A stretch of 64,000 nucleotides of DNA from Streptomyces resistomycificus (GCF_001514265.1 NZ_KQ948993.1:1-64000); one strand, 5' to 3'; positions 1 through 8,709 are shown, numbered from the stretch's first letter. Notes: generated from the letters alone by a model not told the origin. Made by a program: numbers and translations.

Positions 1-590
1 TGGGGTTCCTGGTCACGTTCGTCTTCGGCGGCCTCACGGGCGTCATGCTCGCCTCACCCCCGCTGGACTTCCCGACCTCCGACACCTATTTCGTGGTGGC
101 GCACTTCCACTACGTGGTCTTCGGCACCGTCGTCTTCGCGATGTTCTCCGGCTTCCACTTCTGGTGGCCGAAGTTCACCGGCAAGCTGCTCGACGAGCGG
201 CTCGGCAAGATCACCTTCTGGACGCTGTTCATCGGCTTCCACGGCACCTTCCTGGTCCAGCACTGGCTGGGCGTGAACGGCATGCAGCGCCGGATTCCGG
301 ACTATCTGGCAGTCGAGGGCCTGACGACGCTCAACTCGCTGTCGAGTGTCTTCTCTTTCGTGCTCGGCCTGTCCTTCCTCCCCTTCTTCTACAACGTGTG
401 GAAGACGGCCAAGTACGGCAGACCGGTCGGCGCCGACGACCCGTGGGGCTACGGCCGCTCACTGGAGTGGGCCACCTCCTGCCCGCCCCCGCGCCACAAC
501 TTCGTGGCACTGCCCCGGATCCGCAGTGAGTCCCCCGCGTTCGACCTGCATCATGCCCCCTCACCGGCAAGGGAGTTGACGGCCCGGTGA
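1..590 (+). CDS. ctaD: Cytochrome c oxidase subunit I, C-terminal part (5' end outside window)
   Basis: This is the C-terminal ~195 residues of the catalytic subunit of the aa3-type terminal oxidase, an inner-membrane haem-copper enzyme that reduces O2 to water. The reading frame is open from the window edge (first full codon at 3). The motif VAHFHYV carries the two late histidines that ligate haem a3 and haem a. It is followed by the last transmembrane helices (FHFWWPKFTG, ITFWTLFIGFHGTFLVQHWLG, FSFVLGLSFLPFFYNVW). The tail ends in a Pro/His-rich cytoplasmic stretch. The stop overlaps the GTG of the next gene (GTGA), so the two are probably translationally coupled. Streptomyces often carry more than one ctaD copy; without the 5' neighbourhood I cannot say whether this is the main one. 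Confidence 0.93.
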   Translation, partial: GFLVTFVFGGLTGVMLASPPLDFPTSDTYFVVAHFHYVVFGTVVFAMFSGFHFWWPKFTGKLLDERLGKITFWTLFIGFHGTFLVQHWLGVNGMQRRIPDYLAVEGLTTLNSLSSVFSFVLGLSFLPFFYNVWKTAKYGRPVGADDPWGYGRSLEWATSCPPPRHNFVALPRIRSESPAFDLHHAPSPARELTAR

Positions 591-916
591 GCCACGACAC
601 CCGCACACTCCTCAACGACATCGAAGGTCACCTCCTCCTGGCCGCCACCCGCGTGGAGGGACGCACCGCCGCCACACGCTTCACGGCTCCGCTCCACTGG
701 CTGACCGACGCCCAGCGGGAGGAGGTGGAGCGCCGCTTCGAGACGGAGTACCTCACCCTCGCCCACACCTCGTGGCAGCGCACGGCGACCCGCGCCGCGG
801 AGCTGAGACACGAGTACGAGAACACCTACCGCGGCCTCCGACGCCGTCTGCTGGCCTGCTGCCTGCTGGGCGGCGCCGCCATGACCGCGATGACCGTCGC
901 GCTGCTCCTGATGTGA
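587..916 (+). CDS. Small membrane protein coupled to ctaD
   Basis: A 109-residue protein whose GTG start overlaps the ctaD stop by four bases (GTGA). The first ~85 residues are a charged, helix-prone cytoplasmic region with many Arg/Glu. Near the C-terminus is one hydrophobic segment (LLACCLLGGAAMTAMTVALLLM), which looks like a tail anchor. I do not recognise a named family. Its position directly behind the oxidase subunit suggests a role linked to the oxidase, for instance assembly or stability, but that is inference from context only. Confidence 0.75.
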   Translation: MSHDTRTLLNDIEGHLLLAATRVEGRTAATRFTAPLHWLTDAQREEVERRFETEYLTLAHTSWQRTATRAAELRHEYENTYRGLRRRLLACCLLGGAAMTAMTVALLLM

Positions 917-1002
917 TCATGCCGGGCGCGACCGGCGTGAAGTCGCCGTGGAACACGGGTCTTTCGCGCGGGCGGGTGCCTTGAGACGCCATACTGACCG
1001 GC

Positions 1003-2247
1003 GTGCGCGTAGCGATCATGACGGCGGGATCCCGGGGCGACGTGGCCCCCTACACCGGCCTGGGGCACGGTCTGGCCCGCGCCGGACACGAGGTCACCCT
1101 GGTCACCCACGCCCGGTTCGAACCGCTGGCGGCGCGGTCCGGGCTCCGGTTCCACCCGTTGCCGGTGGACCCGCGGGCCGAGCTGGAGTCCTCGCGCGGG
1201 CGGGGGCTGCACCGCAGTGCGACCGGTGCGGGCAAGCTGGTGCGGGTGGTGGCGATGGCACGGGCGCTGGCCGGGCGGATGACGGACGACCTGGTGGCGG
1301 CCGCCCGTACGAGCGACGCGCTGCTGATCGCCGCCTCCCTCGGCCCGCTGGGGCACACCATCGCCGAGGGGTTGTCGCTGCCGAGCATGGGCGTGCACCT
1401 CCAACCCCTCTCCCCCACCCGGGAGTTCGCTCCTCCGATGCTGGGCGTCGGCTCCTGGGGTGCCGTCGCCAACCGCGTCGCCGGAGCGGGGGTGAGCCTC
1501 GCCCTCGAACAGGTATTCGCCGCGGCCGTGCCGCCCTTGCGGACCAGGCTGGGACTGCCCCGCGCGCGCACGACCGCGGGACTGCGGGCCCGGGAGCGGC
1601 AGGGCTGGCCGGTGCTGCACGGCTTCAGCCCGCTGGTGGTCGCCCGGCCGCACGACTGGCGGGCGGGGCTGGACGTCACGGGCTACTGGTGGCCGTACGA
1701 CGGCCAGGAGCGGCTCCCGTCGAAGCTGGAGGAGTTCCTCGACGCCGGGCCACCGCCGGTCTTCGTGGGGCTGGGCAGCGCGACCGTACCGGATCCCGGA
1801 CGTCTCGGCGCCGAGATCGTGCGGGCCTTGCGGGCGGCGGGCCTGCGCGGGGTGATCCAGCGGGGCTGGGCCGGACTGGAAGCCTCCGGCGACGACCTGC
1901 TGACCGTCGACGAGGTGCCGCACTCCCTGCTCTTCCCCCGCACTGCGGCGGTCGTCCATCACGCCGGGGCGGGCACGACGGCAGCCGGACTGCGGGCGGG
2001 CGTGCCGGCCGTGCCGGTGCCGATCCAGTTCGACGAGGCGTTCTGGGCGGCGCGGCTGGTCGGCCTGGGCGTGGCCCCCCGCGCCCTGCCACTGCGCCGC
2101 CTCACCGCCGACACGCTCGCCGCGGCGCTCGGAGAGGCCATCCGTGATCGCGGGTACGGGCAGCGGGCGCGAGAGCTGGGGGAACGCATCCGGGACGAGG
2201 ACGGGGTGACGCCGGTGGTGGACGCGGTGAATCGGCTGGCCGGCTAG
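1003..2247 (+). CDS. UDP-glycosyltransferase, macrolide/sterol (MGT/UGT) type
   Basis: A 414-residue GT1-family (GT-B fold) glycosyltransferase expected to move a sugar from a nucleotide donor to a lipophilic acceptor. The N-terminus MTAGSRGDVAPYTGLGHGL is the acceptor-domain signature of the sterol/macrolide transferase group. The C-terminal donor-binding signature is clear around residues 315-345: HHAGAGTTAAGLRAGVPAVP followed by PIQFDEAFWA. The GTG start is chosen because the family motif starts immediately after it. No Shine-Dalgarno is visible, and a TACTGA-like -10 about 10 nt upstream would fit leaderless transcription. The gene stands alone and convergent with the TetR gene. The acceptor cannot be predicted; defence-type inactivation of macrolides and glycolipid synthesis are both possible. 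Confidence 0.88.
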   Translation: MRVAIMTAGSRGDVAPYTGLGHGLARAGHEVTLVTHARFEPLAARSGLRFHPLPVDPRAELESSRGRGLHRSATGAGKLVRVVAMARALAGRMTDDLVAAARTSDALLIAASLGPLGHTIAEGLSLPSMGVHLQPLSPTREFAPPMLGVGSWGAVANRVAGAGVSLALEQVFAAAVPPLRTRLGLPRARTTAGLRARERQGWPVLHGFSPLVVARPHDWRAGLDVTGYWWPYDGQERLPSKLEEFLDAGPPPVFVGLGSATVPDPGRLGAEIVRALRAAGLRGVIQRGWAGLEASGDDLLTVDEVPHSLLFPRTAAVVHHAGAGTTAAGLRAGVPAVPVPIQFDEAFWAARLVGLGVAPRALPLRRLTADTLAAALGEAIRDRGYGQRARELGERIRDEDGVTPVVDAVNRLAG

Positions 2248-2323
2248 GCGACTCGCGCCCTGCGCCACCCGGCGAGCATCCGGACTCGCCCCGACGCCTC
2301 GACGCGGACTGGTACGGACGGCG

Positions 2324-2986
2324 TCAGATCTCCTGCGGCCCCCACCCCACCGGCTGCAGAATGCCCAGCAGCTGCCGGACCAGTTCGTCGACCACCTCGT
2401 CCAGGGTGGCCTCCACCCACCCCGCGTTCCAGTCGTGCAGCAGGCCGTTGACACTGCCGATGAAGGCCGTCGCCGCGAGCTGGTAGTCACGGGGCGCCGC
2501 CTCCCCGCGCGCGACGGCCGCCTCCGCCTCGGCGCACACGAGCCGGACCCAGCGGGCGCGCCGGGCCAGCCGCTGTTCCTCCAGGCGCGGGCTGACGCCG
2601 ATGATCTCGACGAAGGTGATACGGACACGGCGCGGGTCGGCGGTGACGTTCGCGGCGTACGCGCGGAAGATCGCGGCGGCGCGCTCGGCAAGCGGCAGGT
2701 GCTCGGCGCCGGTCACCGCGGCGATCACGGCCTGCTCGGCCCAGTCGTTGACCTGGAGGTGCAGCGCGGCCAGCACGTCTTCGAGGGTGCGGAACTCCTC
2801 GTAGAACTGGCGGGTGGACAGTCCGGCGGTCTCCGAGAGCGCGGCGACGGTGGTGGCGCGGTATCCCGGCACGTCGCCGAAGAGCTGGAGCGCGGCGTCC
2901 AGGAAGCGGCGCCGCCGCTCGGCCTGGCGCTGCTCGGCCGTCTTACCGCCGTAACGGCCGGTCGGGGCCTTGAGCCTGCCCGCCAC
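2324..2986 (-). CDS. TetR-family transcriptional regulator
   Basis: A 220-residue one-component regulator. The N-terminal helix-turn-helix (about residues 25-70) has the TetR pattern: RRRRFLDAALQLFGD, then TTVAALSETAGLSTRQFYEEF. The C-terminal ~140 residues form the variable all-helical ligand-binding part. A GGGAGG Shine-Dalgarno lies 6-7 nt upstream of the GTG start. The gene is transcribed away from the secreted beta-propeller gene at 3208, and the 220-bp gap between them holds two inverted repeats (3077-3092 and 3097-3120). It therefore probably represses itself and that neighbour. The ligand is unknown. Confidence 0.9.
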   Translation of the reverse strand: MAGRLKAPTGRYGGKTAEQRQAERRRRFLDAALQLFGDVPGYRATTVAALSETAGLSTRQFYEEFRTLEDVLAALHLQVNDWAEQAVIAAVTGAEHLPLAERAAAIFRAYAANVTADPRRVRITFVEIIGVSPRLEEQRLARRARWVRLVCAEAEAAVARGEAAPRDYQLAATAFIGSVNGLLHDWNAGWVEATLDEVVDELVRQLLGILQPVGWGPQEI

Positions 2987-3076
2987 CCGTACCTCCCTCT
3001 CCCGCCCCGAGTCCGATCATCCGCCCCACCGCCAATTTTGTCGTGTACGCAGTCTTGTGGAGAAGGGCACCCCCTC

Positions 3077-3120
3077 CTTACTTTGCAGTAAGTTGAATCT
3101 GAATCCAACCGTGTTCAGAT
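3077..3120. promoter_or_regulatory. Two candidate operators in the tetR / beta-propeller divergent region
   Basis: Two adjacent perfect inverted repeats lie between the divergent genes. The first is CTTACT-TTGC-AGTAAG (3077-3092). The second is ATCTGAA, ten bases, TTCAGAT (3097-3103 and 3114-3120). TetR regulators commonly bind such sites in the shared promoter region. A related sequence (12 of 16 positions matching the first box) lies in front of the GH5 gene at 6457-6472. Confidence 0.55.
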
Positions 3121-3207
3121 CCTCCGCACCGATTTCGCCTGCGTTTTGGCATGTCCCACTCATGCCGTCATGTCCCCCATGCCCCCATCTCAGAGGAGAG
3201 AGCAGTC

Positions 3208-4458
3208 ATGCCTGCTATCAGACCCAGGCACCTGTGCTCTGTGGCCGCCGCCCTCGTCCTGACCGTCACCGCTCCCGCGACCTTCGCCGCCGCCTCGGAC
3301 AGCTCGGCCGCGGCCCTGCGCGAGGTGATGTTCGTCGGCAACAACTGGGACGGCACCGCCGACGTCATCAAGTCGACCGGGGACTTCGCGAAGGTCGGCC
3401 GGATCAACGTCATCCCCGACAAGGACCAGCGGATGGCGGAGATCAACGCCGATCCGATCAAGTGGATCTACTTCATGGCCATCCGCAACAGCGTCGGCGA
3501 GGGCCACGACCAGTTCGTGGACGACATGTACTCCACCCCCGACGGCACGTCGGTCGTTGTCTCGCGGCCGAGCTTCGCGGACGTCGTCTCGATCGACCTG
3601 GCCACCGGTGGCATCAACTGGCGTTTCCCCGTGTCGGGTTACCGCTCGGACCACATGGCGGTCTCCCCCGACGGCAAGCGCGTCGCCGTGTCGGCGTCGA
3701 CCGGGAACAAGGTCCACGTGCTGGACATCGAGACCGGCAAGGAGCTCGGTTCCTTCGGCACGGGCGACAAGCCGCACGAGAACATCTTCACCAAGGACGG
3801 CAAGTACATCTGGAACATGGCCATCGGAGACGTCAACACCGACTCCGACGCCCCGTGGCTGGACTGGACGAAGGGCAACCGCCTCATCACCGTCGTGGAC
3901 GCGACCACCTACCGGCAGGTCAAGGTCATCGACATGCGGCAGCGGCTCGACGCGATCGGCCTCAAGGAGCACTCCGACGCGGTGCGTCCGGCCGTCTTCT
4001 CCCCGGACGAGTCCAAGCTGTACTTCCAGGTGTCGTTCTTCAACGGCTTCTTCGAGTACGACATCGCCACCGACAAGATCACCCGGACGAAGACCCTGCC
4101 GAAGAACCCCGCGACCAGCGACGACCGCACCACCTTCGTCAACGACTCGCGCCACCACGGCATCTCGATGAAGCCCGACGGCTCCAAGCTGTGCGTGGCG
4201 GGCACCATGGACGACTACGCGACCGTCGTCGACCGCGCCACGCTGCAGGAGGGCCCGCTGGTCCCGGTCGCCAAGCCCTACTGGGCGACCGTCAGCGGCG
4301 ACGGCAGGAGCTGTGTCGTCTCCGAGAGCGGCGCCGACCAGGTCACGGCCATCGACTTCGCCACGGGGCGCAAGACGGTCTCCGTGCCGGTCGGCGACCA
4401 CCCGCAGCGCGTACGCCTGGGGCATGTGGGCGCGGACTGGACGGGGACGGCCTCCTGA
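3208..4458 (+). CDS. Secreted YncE-like beta-propeller protein
   Basis: A 416-residue exported protein. The ATG at 3208 follows a GAGGAGAG Shine-Dalgarno and begins a signal peptide (MPAIRPRHLCSVAAALVLTV, cleavage probably after ATFAAA). The rest is a seven-bladed-propeller-like series of repeats. Recurrent units such as VSPDGKRVAVSASTGNKVHV, FSPDESKLYF, MKPDGSKLCVAG and VSGDGRSCVVSESGADQVTA are the 'xPDGxxLxV ... xxxVxVxD' pattern of the YncE/NHL/40-residue YVTN families. No catalytic residues are evident, so an extracytoplasmic binding or scaffold role is likely. It is divergent from the TetR gene, which is the obvious candidate regulator. The open frame extends upstream to 3151, but that extension has no ribosome site. 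Confidence 0.85.
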   Translation: MPAIRPRHLCSVAAALVLTVTAPATFAAASDSSAAALREVMFVGNNWDGTADVIKSTGDFAKVGRINVIPDKDQRMAEINADPIKWIYFMAIRNSVGEGHDQFVDDMYSTPDGTSVVVSRPSFADVVSIDLATGGINWRFPVSGYRSDHMAVSPDGKRVAVSASTGNKVHVLDIETGKELGSFGTGDKPHENIFTKDGKYIWNMAIGDVNTDSDAPWLDWTKGNRLITVVDATTYRQVKVIDMRQRLDAIGLKEHSDAVRPAVFSPDESKLYFQVSFFNGFFEYDIATDKITRTKTLPKNPATSDDRTTFVNDSRHHGISMKPDGSKLCVAGTMDDYATVVDRATLQEGPLVPVAKPYWATVSGDGRSCVVSESGADQVTAIDFATGRKTVSVPVGDHPQRVRLGHVGADWTGTAS

Positions 4459-4499
4459 CCCGACCCCGCCCTGTCCGACCCGGCGGTTCACCGGCCCAT

Positions 4500-4548
4500 C
4501 GACCCTCCCCTCCCGCGGGGCCTCGGCCTCGGCGGAACGGGAGGGTCG
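4500..4548. terminator. Convergent terminator between beta-propeller and GH5 genes
   Basis: CGACCCTCCC (4500-4509) pairs perfectly with GGGAGGGTCG (4539-4548) across a 29-nt loop. It lies between two convergent genes, so it could serve both. There is no U-tract, as is common in Streptomyces. Confidence 0.55.
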
Positions 4549-4555
4549 TCGGGGT

Positions 4556-6421
4556 TCAGCCGACCCGCTGCGCCGCCCACGCCGACAGCTCGGTGCGGGC
4601 GGCACTCAGCAGGCTCGGCGCGGGGGCCGTGGTCCCGTTGGTCACCAGCGCGTAGTGCAGGACTCCGTCGTCGAGTGCGGTGAGCAGCAGGCGGCGGCTT
4701 CCGGTGCCGCCCGGTTCGGGGGCCGTGGCGATGGGGGTCGTCCTGGTGTACGCCGGCGGGGCGTAGGAGGTGCCCAGGTCGGAGACGACCGTGGTGGTGG
4801 AGGTCGGGAAGGAGGCAGGCAGGTGCAGTTCGGTGGGCGCCGAGGTGCCGTCCGAGCGCCACAGCAGCAGCCCGTACTGCCCCGAGCCCACCAGCCGGGA
4901 GACGTTCGGCAGTGAACTCGGCACCGGGTTCCAGGTCAGGGTCGTGGAGCCGTCGCGGGAGCGGTCCTCGTAGGTGAAGGCCACGGTCGAACCGGCGGTG
5001 GCGCTCGGGTAGACGCGGTCCAGCAGCCGGGCGTCCTGGCGCAGCACGGCCGTCCCCGAGTCGTTGAGACCCACGGCCGACAGGTCCTCGTCGTTCCAGG
5101 CGTCCCCGGTGGTGAGGACCTTGTCGGGATTGCCGTTCATCAGCTCGTGATGACGCCCGTTGTAGATGTCCCACTGCCACTGCGAACCGGAGAGCACCGG
5201 GCCGGACCCCTTCGGGTTCGACCACCAACTCGCCCCCGGCAGGCGGGAGTCGAGCGCCTGGTACATCGCCTTGAGGACGGTCGGTGCCTTGTCGGAGACG
5301 TTGCCGGCGAGCGGGTGCCCGAACTCGCTGACGACGGCGGGGGTGTTCGTCGCGGCCGCGCGGTCGCGGACGGTCCCGAAGTCGCCGGCGTACTGACCGT
5401 CGGCGGCCTTCCCCCACATGAAGACGCCGGAGATGGCCTTCTGGTCGTAGAAGTGGGTGTTGAAGACGTAGTCCGGGCCGAGCGTGCCGGCGTCGAGGAG
5501 TCCGCCCTCCTGCTTCTGGAAGTCGAGGTTGGCGTTCCAGAAGAGGTTCGGCTCCACGAAGGCGGGCTTGTCCTGCCAGCCCGCCGCGTCCATGCGGGTG
5601 CGGAACCTCTCGTAGAAGGGCCACAGCACGTCGCGTTCCCAACCGCGGCTGGTCTGGCCGGAGTCGTACACGCCGGCGTGCGGCTCGTTGTAGGGGTCGA
5701 AGCCGACGACGCCCGCGAACTGGGCGGGGCTCGCGTTCTGTTTGATGTAGGCCATCGTCTTCTGGGCGGTGGTGAGGAACGCGTCCTGGAGACCGTACGC
5801 GTTGTGCCAGAAGTCGTACGTCGCCTGCTTGACGGCCTCGTTCTGGGTGATGTTCTGGCCCCAGAACAGGCAGATCCCGCAGTTCTCGTCCGGGTAGTCG
5901 CCGGCCTCCACGGCCCACTGGGGCGCGCCGTCGCCCGTGTACCAGCTGTCCGGATCGAACAGGTGCCGGGAGTACAGGTCCTGATGGAAGTCGGGGTAGA
6001 CGCGGATGCCGGCGTCGAGGAAGGCCTTGATCTGGGCCGTCGCGGCGGCCAGGTAGGTGGTGCTGACCTGGCCGCGCACGGGTTCGGCGTACGCCCAGGA
6101 GAGCAGGAAGCGGACCGTGTTGCCGCCGCCGAGGGCGCGCAGCGCGGTGGCCGACTTCCTCGCGTCGGCGACGGAGGCGAAGGGCAAACCGTTGTTCTCG
6201 GCCAGTTTGGTCTCGCCGGAGACGTTGTAGCCGCGCAGGACGACCTCACGGCCTTGGCCGTCGGTGAAGCGGCCGTCCTGCACGGTGACGGCGGTGTCGT
6301 CGAACCAGAGGGAGTCGGGGAGGGCTTCGGCGGTGGCGGGTCTCACGCCCGTCGCCGTCAGGAATCCGGAGAGGACAACCAGAACAACGAGCAGACGCGC
6401 GCGTATATTCGGCATGTCCAT
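4556..6421 (-). CDS. Secreted glycoside hydrolase family 5 (endoglycoceramidase/cellulase-like)
   Basis: An exported (alpha/beta)8-barrel glycosidase of about 621 residues. The signal peptide is MPNIRARLLVVLVVLSGFL... ending near ATAEA. The barrel starts with GREVVLRGYNVSGETK, the typical GH5 entry strand. The acid/base glutamate is in GFDPYNEPHAG and the nucleophile glutamate in VVSEFGHPLAG. About 150 C-terminal residues form a beta-rich domain as in endoglycoceramidase-type GH5 enzymes. The substrate could be glycolipid or polysaccharide; I cannot decide. The start is uncertain. The frame is open to a GTG at 6454, but a possible operator (6457-6472) abuts that codon, so one of the two ATGs at 6421 or 6415 is preferred even though neither has a clear ribosome site. 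Confidence 0.85.
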   Translation of the reverse strand: MDMPNIRARLLVVLVVLSGFLTATGVRPATAEALPDSLWFDDTAVTVQDGRFTDGQGREVVLRGYNVSGETKLAENNGLPFASVADARKSATALRALGGGNTVRFLLSWAYAEPVRGQVSTTYLAAATAQIKAFLDAGIRVYPDFHQDLYSRHLFDPDSWYTGDGAPQWAVEAGDYPDENCGICLFWGQNITQNEAVKQATYDFWHNAYGLQDAFLTTAQKTMAYIKQNASPAQFAGVVGFDPYNEPHAGVYDSGQTSRGWERDVLWPFYERFRTRMDAAGWQDKPAFVEPNLFWNANLDFQKQEGGLLDAGTLGPDYVFNTHFYDQKAISGVFMWGKAADGQYAGDFGTVRDRAAATNTPAVVSEFGHPLAGNVSDKAPTVLKAMYQALDSRLPGASWWSNPKGSGPVLSGSQWQWDIYNGRHHELMNGNPDKVLTTGDAWNDEDLSAVGLNDSGTAVLRQDARLLDRVYPSATAGSTVAFTYEDRSRDGSTTLTWNPVPSSLPNVSRLVGSGQYGLLLWRSDGTSAPTELHLPASFPTSTTTVVSDLGTSYAPPAYTRTTPIATAPEPGGTGSRRLLLTALDDGVLHYALVTNGTTAPAPSLLSAARTELSAWAAQRVG

Positions 6422-6456
6422 TACAGTCCGGTGATTTCGGGACAACGTCAACACTT

Positions 6457-6472
6457 CTGACTGTTGAGTAAG
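6457..6472. promoter_or_regulatory. Possible TetR-type box upstream of the GH5 gene
   Basis: Read on the minus strand, this 16-mer (CTTACTCAACAGTCAG) matches 12 of 16 positions of the inverted repeat in the tetR/beta-propeller intergenic region. On this basis the GH5 gene may share that regulator. It also overlaps a weaker dyad CAACAG...GTGTTG. Confidence 0.3.
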
Positions 6473-6495
6473 TTTCTACTTCGCTGCCCGAAGTC

Positions 6496-8466
6496 TCACG
6501 TGCCCACCCGGCGGGTCACGTTCAGCAGGTACTCCCTGCGGTTCAGCGGGTTGTTGTCCGTGCGCGGCCTGCGCGGCGCGGTGCCGTGTGTGACGGGTTC
6601 GTAGTGGTCGAACGCGCTCTCCAGTTCGCCCTCTCCCCGGGTGAGTCCCGGAAGCCGCTGTTCCAGTTCATGTACCCGGTGCGCCGGGACCACACCCTCC
6701 AGGACACAGAGCTCGCCACGGGTCTCGGTCGTCCGCGGGACGGCCCGCAGCGCGGCCAGGACCGGCAGCAGGCCGCCGAGGGCGTCCGCCGGGGCCTCGA
6801 GCCGGAAGCGGTGCACCGGCTCACAGACCCGGGTGCCCGCGCGCCTGAGCGCCTCGACGAGGACCAGCGGGGTCAGGCCGCGGAAGTCGGCGCCGGTGCT
6901 GGACATGCTCTTGTCGAAGCCCTGGTGCGAGTGGCTCTGGCGGGGCCAGTAGCCGCAGTGGGTCATGGTGACCGTGCAGTCGACGACCTGCCAGCCGTCG
7001 AGTCCCTGTCCGAGGGTGTCCCGCACGGTGTCCTCGACGGCCTTGAAGAACGCGTACGGCATGGACCCGAGCTCCACCTCCAGGCGGAAGTCGATCCCCG
7101 AGCCGGTCGGCGCGGGGTCGACGCGCAGGCCGACGGTGGCGAGGAAGGGGTTGGCGTCCTTCTTGATGAACTCGGCCGCCGCCCCCGTCCCCGCCGGCCG
7201 CTCCACGCACAGCGGCGTGGTCTGGCGGAAGGTCACGTCGAGCCCGAACTCGTCGGCGAGGGTGGCCTGGACGACCTCCTTCTGCACCTCGCCGTACAGC
7301 GACACGGAGGTCTCCCGCCGTACCTCGTCGTGGCGCAGGCCGATCAGCGGGTCCTGCTCGGCGAGCCGGGTGAGGGCCAGGTGGAGGGCCCCGCCGTCCG
7401 TTCCCGGCCCCGGGACGACCACGGTCTCCAGGGTCGGCGGCGCGAAGAACTGCCCGTGCGCCTTGCGGAGTTCACCGAGGGGGTCGCCGATCCTGATGTC
7501 GGCGAGGCCCCACACCTTGGCGATCCGGCCGGCGGACACGGTGTCCCGGCGGACGTGGGTGCCGTGGTCGAAGACGCTGATCGCGGTGATCCTGCCCTCC
7601 TCGCGGAGGTCCCCGAGGGGGACGTGGGCGCGGGTGCGGAGGGTTCCGGAGAAGATCCGCGCGTACGCGACCTTCTCCCCCGCCGGACCCCGCTCGACCT
7701 TGAAGACGGTGCCCGAGAGCGGACCGTCGGGGTCCCCGTCGGCGGCGGGCAGCAGTTCCTTGACCCCGTCGATCAGCTGGTCGACGCCCGCGCCCGTGAC
7801 GGCGGAGCCGAAGTACACCGGATGGACCACGGCCTGCCGGGTTCCGTCGACGAGGGCGGCACGGAGCCGGGCGCCGGAGAGGGTGCCCTCGACATAAGCG
7901 CCGAGCAGGTCGTCGTCCTGCTCGGCGAGGACGTCGAGCGCGGCCGGACCGAGGCCGGGGACGAAGTGCGCGCCGGGGGTGCCGAGCCGGGCGGCAGCGC
8001 CCATCGGCACCGCGGAGGGCGTGAGCCGTTCGACGATCGCCCGCAGCACACGGTCACAGTCCGCGCCCCGCCGGTCGATCTTGTTGACGAAGACCAGCGT
8101 GGGGATGCGCAGCCGTCGCAGGGTCCGCATCAGGACGCGGGTCTGCGCCTGGACCCCCTCGACGGCCGAGACCACGAGCACGGCGCCGTCGAGGACGCCG
8201 AGCACCCGCTCCACCTCGGCGATGAAGTCGGGGTGGCCCGGAGTGTCGATGAGGTTGACCGTCACGTCGTCGACCGCGAACGACACGACGGCGGACTTGA
8301 TGGTGATGCCGCGCCGGCGCTCCAGCGCGAGGGTGTCGGTCTGCGTGTTCCCGTCGTCGACGCGGCCGATCTCGTCGATCACACCGACCGAGTGCAGCAG
8401 CCGCTCGGTCAGGCTGGTCTTACCTGCGTCGACGTGCGCGAGAATTCCGAGGTTGAGCAAGTGCAC
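6496..8466 (-). CDS. Tet(M)/OtrA-like ribosomal protection GTPase
   Basis: A 656-residue translational GTPase of the EF-G-like ribosomal-protection group, close in length to Tet(M) (639) and OtrA (~660). The GTPase motifs are intact: G1 AHVDAGKTS, G2 RRRGITI, G3 DTPGHPDF, G4 NKID and G5 SAV. EF-G-type domains II-V follow, including a domain IV with a CGYWPRQSHSHQGFDKS-type segment characteristic of this family. Members release tetracycline from the A site, but several actinobacterial homologues have no proven resistance role. The GTG start at 8466 is set by the conserved N-terminus; its AAAGGA Shine-Dalgarno sits unusually far away (about 14 nt). The start lies inside an overlapping leader ORF (8420-8530), which suggests coupling or attenuation. 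Confidence 0.9.
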   Translation of the reverse strand: MHLLNLGILAHVDAGKTSLTERLLHSVGVIDEIGRVDDGNTQTDTLALERRRGITIKSAVVSFAVDDVTVNLIDTPGHPDFIAEVERVLGVLDGAVLVVSAVEGVQAQTRVLMRTLRRLRIPTLVFVNKIDRRGADCDRVLRAIVERLTPSAVPMGAAARLGTPGAHFVPGLGPAALDVLAEQDDDLLGAYVEGTLSGARLRAALVDGTRQAVVHPVYFGSAVTGAGVDQLIDGVKELLPAADGDPDGPLSGTVFKVERGPAGEKVAYARIFSGTLRTRAHVPLGDLREEGRITAISVFDHGTHVRRDTVSAGRIAKVWGLADIRIGDPLGELRKAHGQFFAPPTLETVVVPGPGTDGGALHLALTRLAEQDPLIGLRHDEVRRETSVSLYGEVQKEVVQATLADEFGLDVTFRQTTPLCVERPAGTGAAAEFIKKDANPFLATVGLRVDPAPTGSGIDFRLEVELGSMPYAFFKAVEDTVRDTLGQGLDGWQVVDCTVTMTHCGYWPRQSHSHQGFDKSMSSTGADFRGLTPLVLVEALRRAGTRVCEPVHRFRLEAPADALGGLLPVLAALRAVPRTTETRGELCVLEGVVPAHRVHELEQRLPGLTRGEGELESAFDHYEPVTHGTAPRRPRTDNNPLNRREYLLNVTRRVGT

Positions 8467-8530
8467 GAAGCGTCATGTCCTTTGGAGTGAGGGTGATTCC
8501 TTCCTGGGCGGACATGAACGGTGCTCGCAT
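8420..8530 (-). CDS. Putative 36-residue leader ORF overlapping the Tet-type gene start
   Basis: On the minus strand an ATG at 8530 is preceded by AGGAG with a 5-nt spacer, a better ribosome site than that of the gene itself. The ORF runs through the GTG of the GTPase gene in another frame and stops at 8420, about 45 nt inside it. The peptide begins MRAPFMSAQEG and ends in an Arg-rich tail (NSRARRRR). Upstream, CACCTG (8561-8566) can pair with CAGGTG (8575-8580). tet(M) genes are known to be controlled by attenuation involving a short leader peptide. Here overlap of the ORFs suggests that translation of the leader, sensitive to ribosome-targeting drugs, gates the downstream start. This is inference; no expression evidence is available. 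Confidence 0.5.
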   Translation of the reverse strand: MRAPFMSAQEGITLTPKDMTLRALAQPRNSRARRRR

Positions 8531-8709
8531 TGCTGCTCCTGGATCGTGCGGCGACAAGGTCACCTGAAGTGCACCAGGTGTGGGCTCCCTGCCGCAACGC
8601 ATTAAGCGCGGGGTCGGTCGTCTCCAGGAGCCCCACCATTCCGTTCGGTGGCCGGAAACGGCGAGCAACCGGATTGCCGGCACGGTGCGGAGGGCTGGTG
8701 CGGAGGGCC

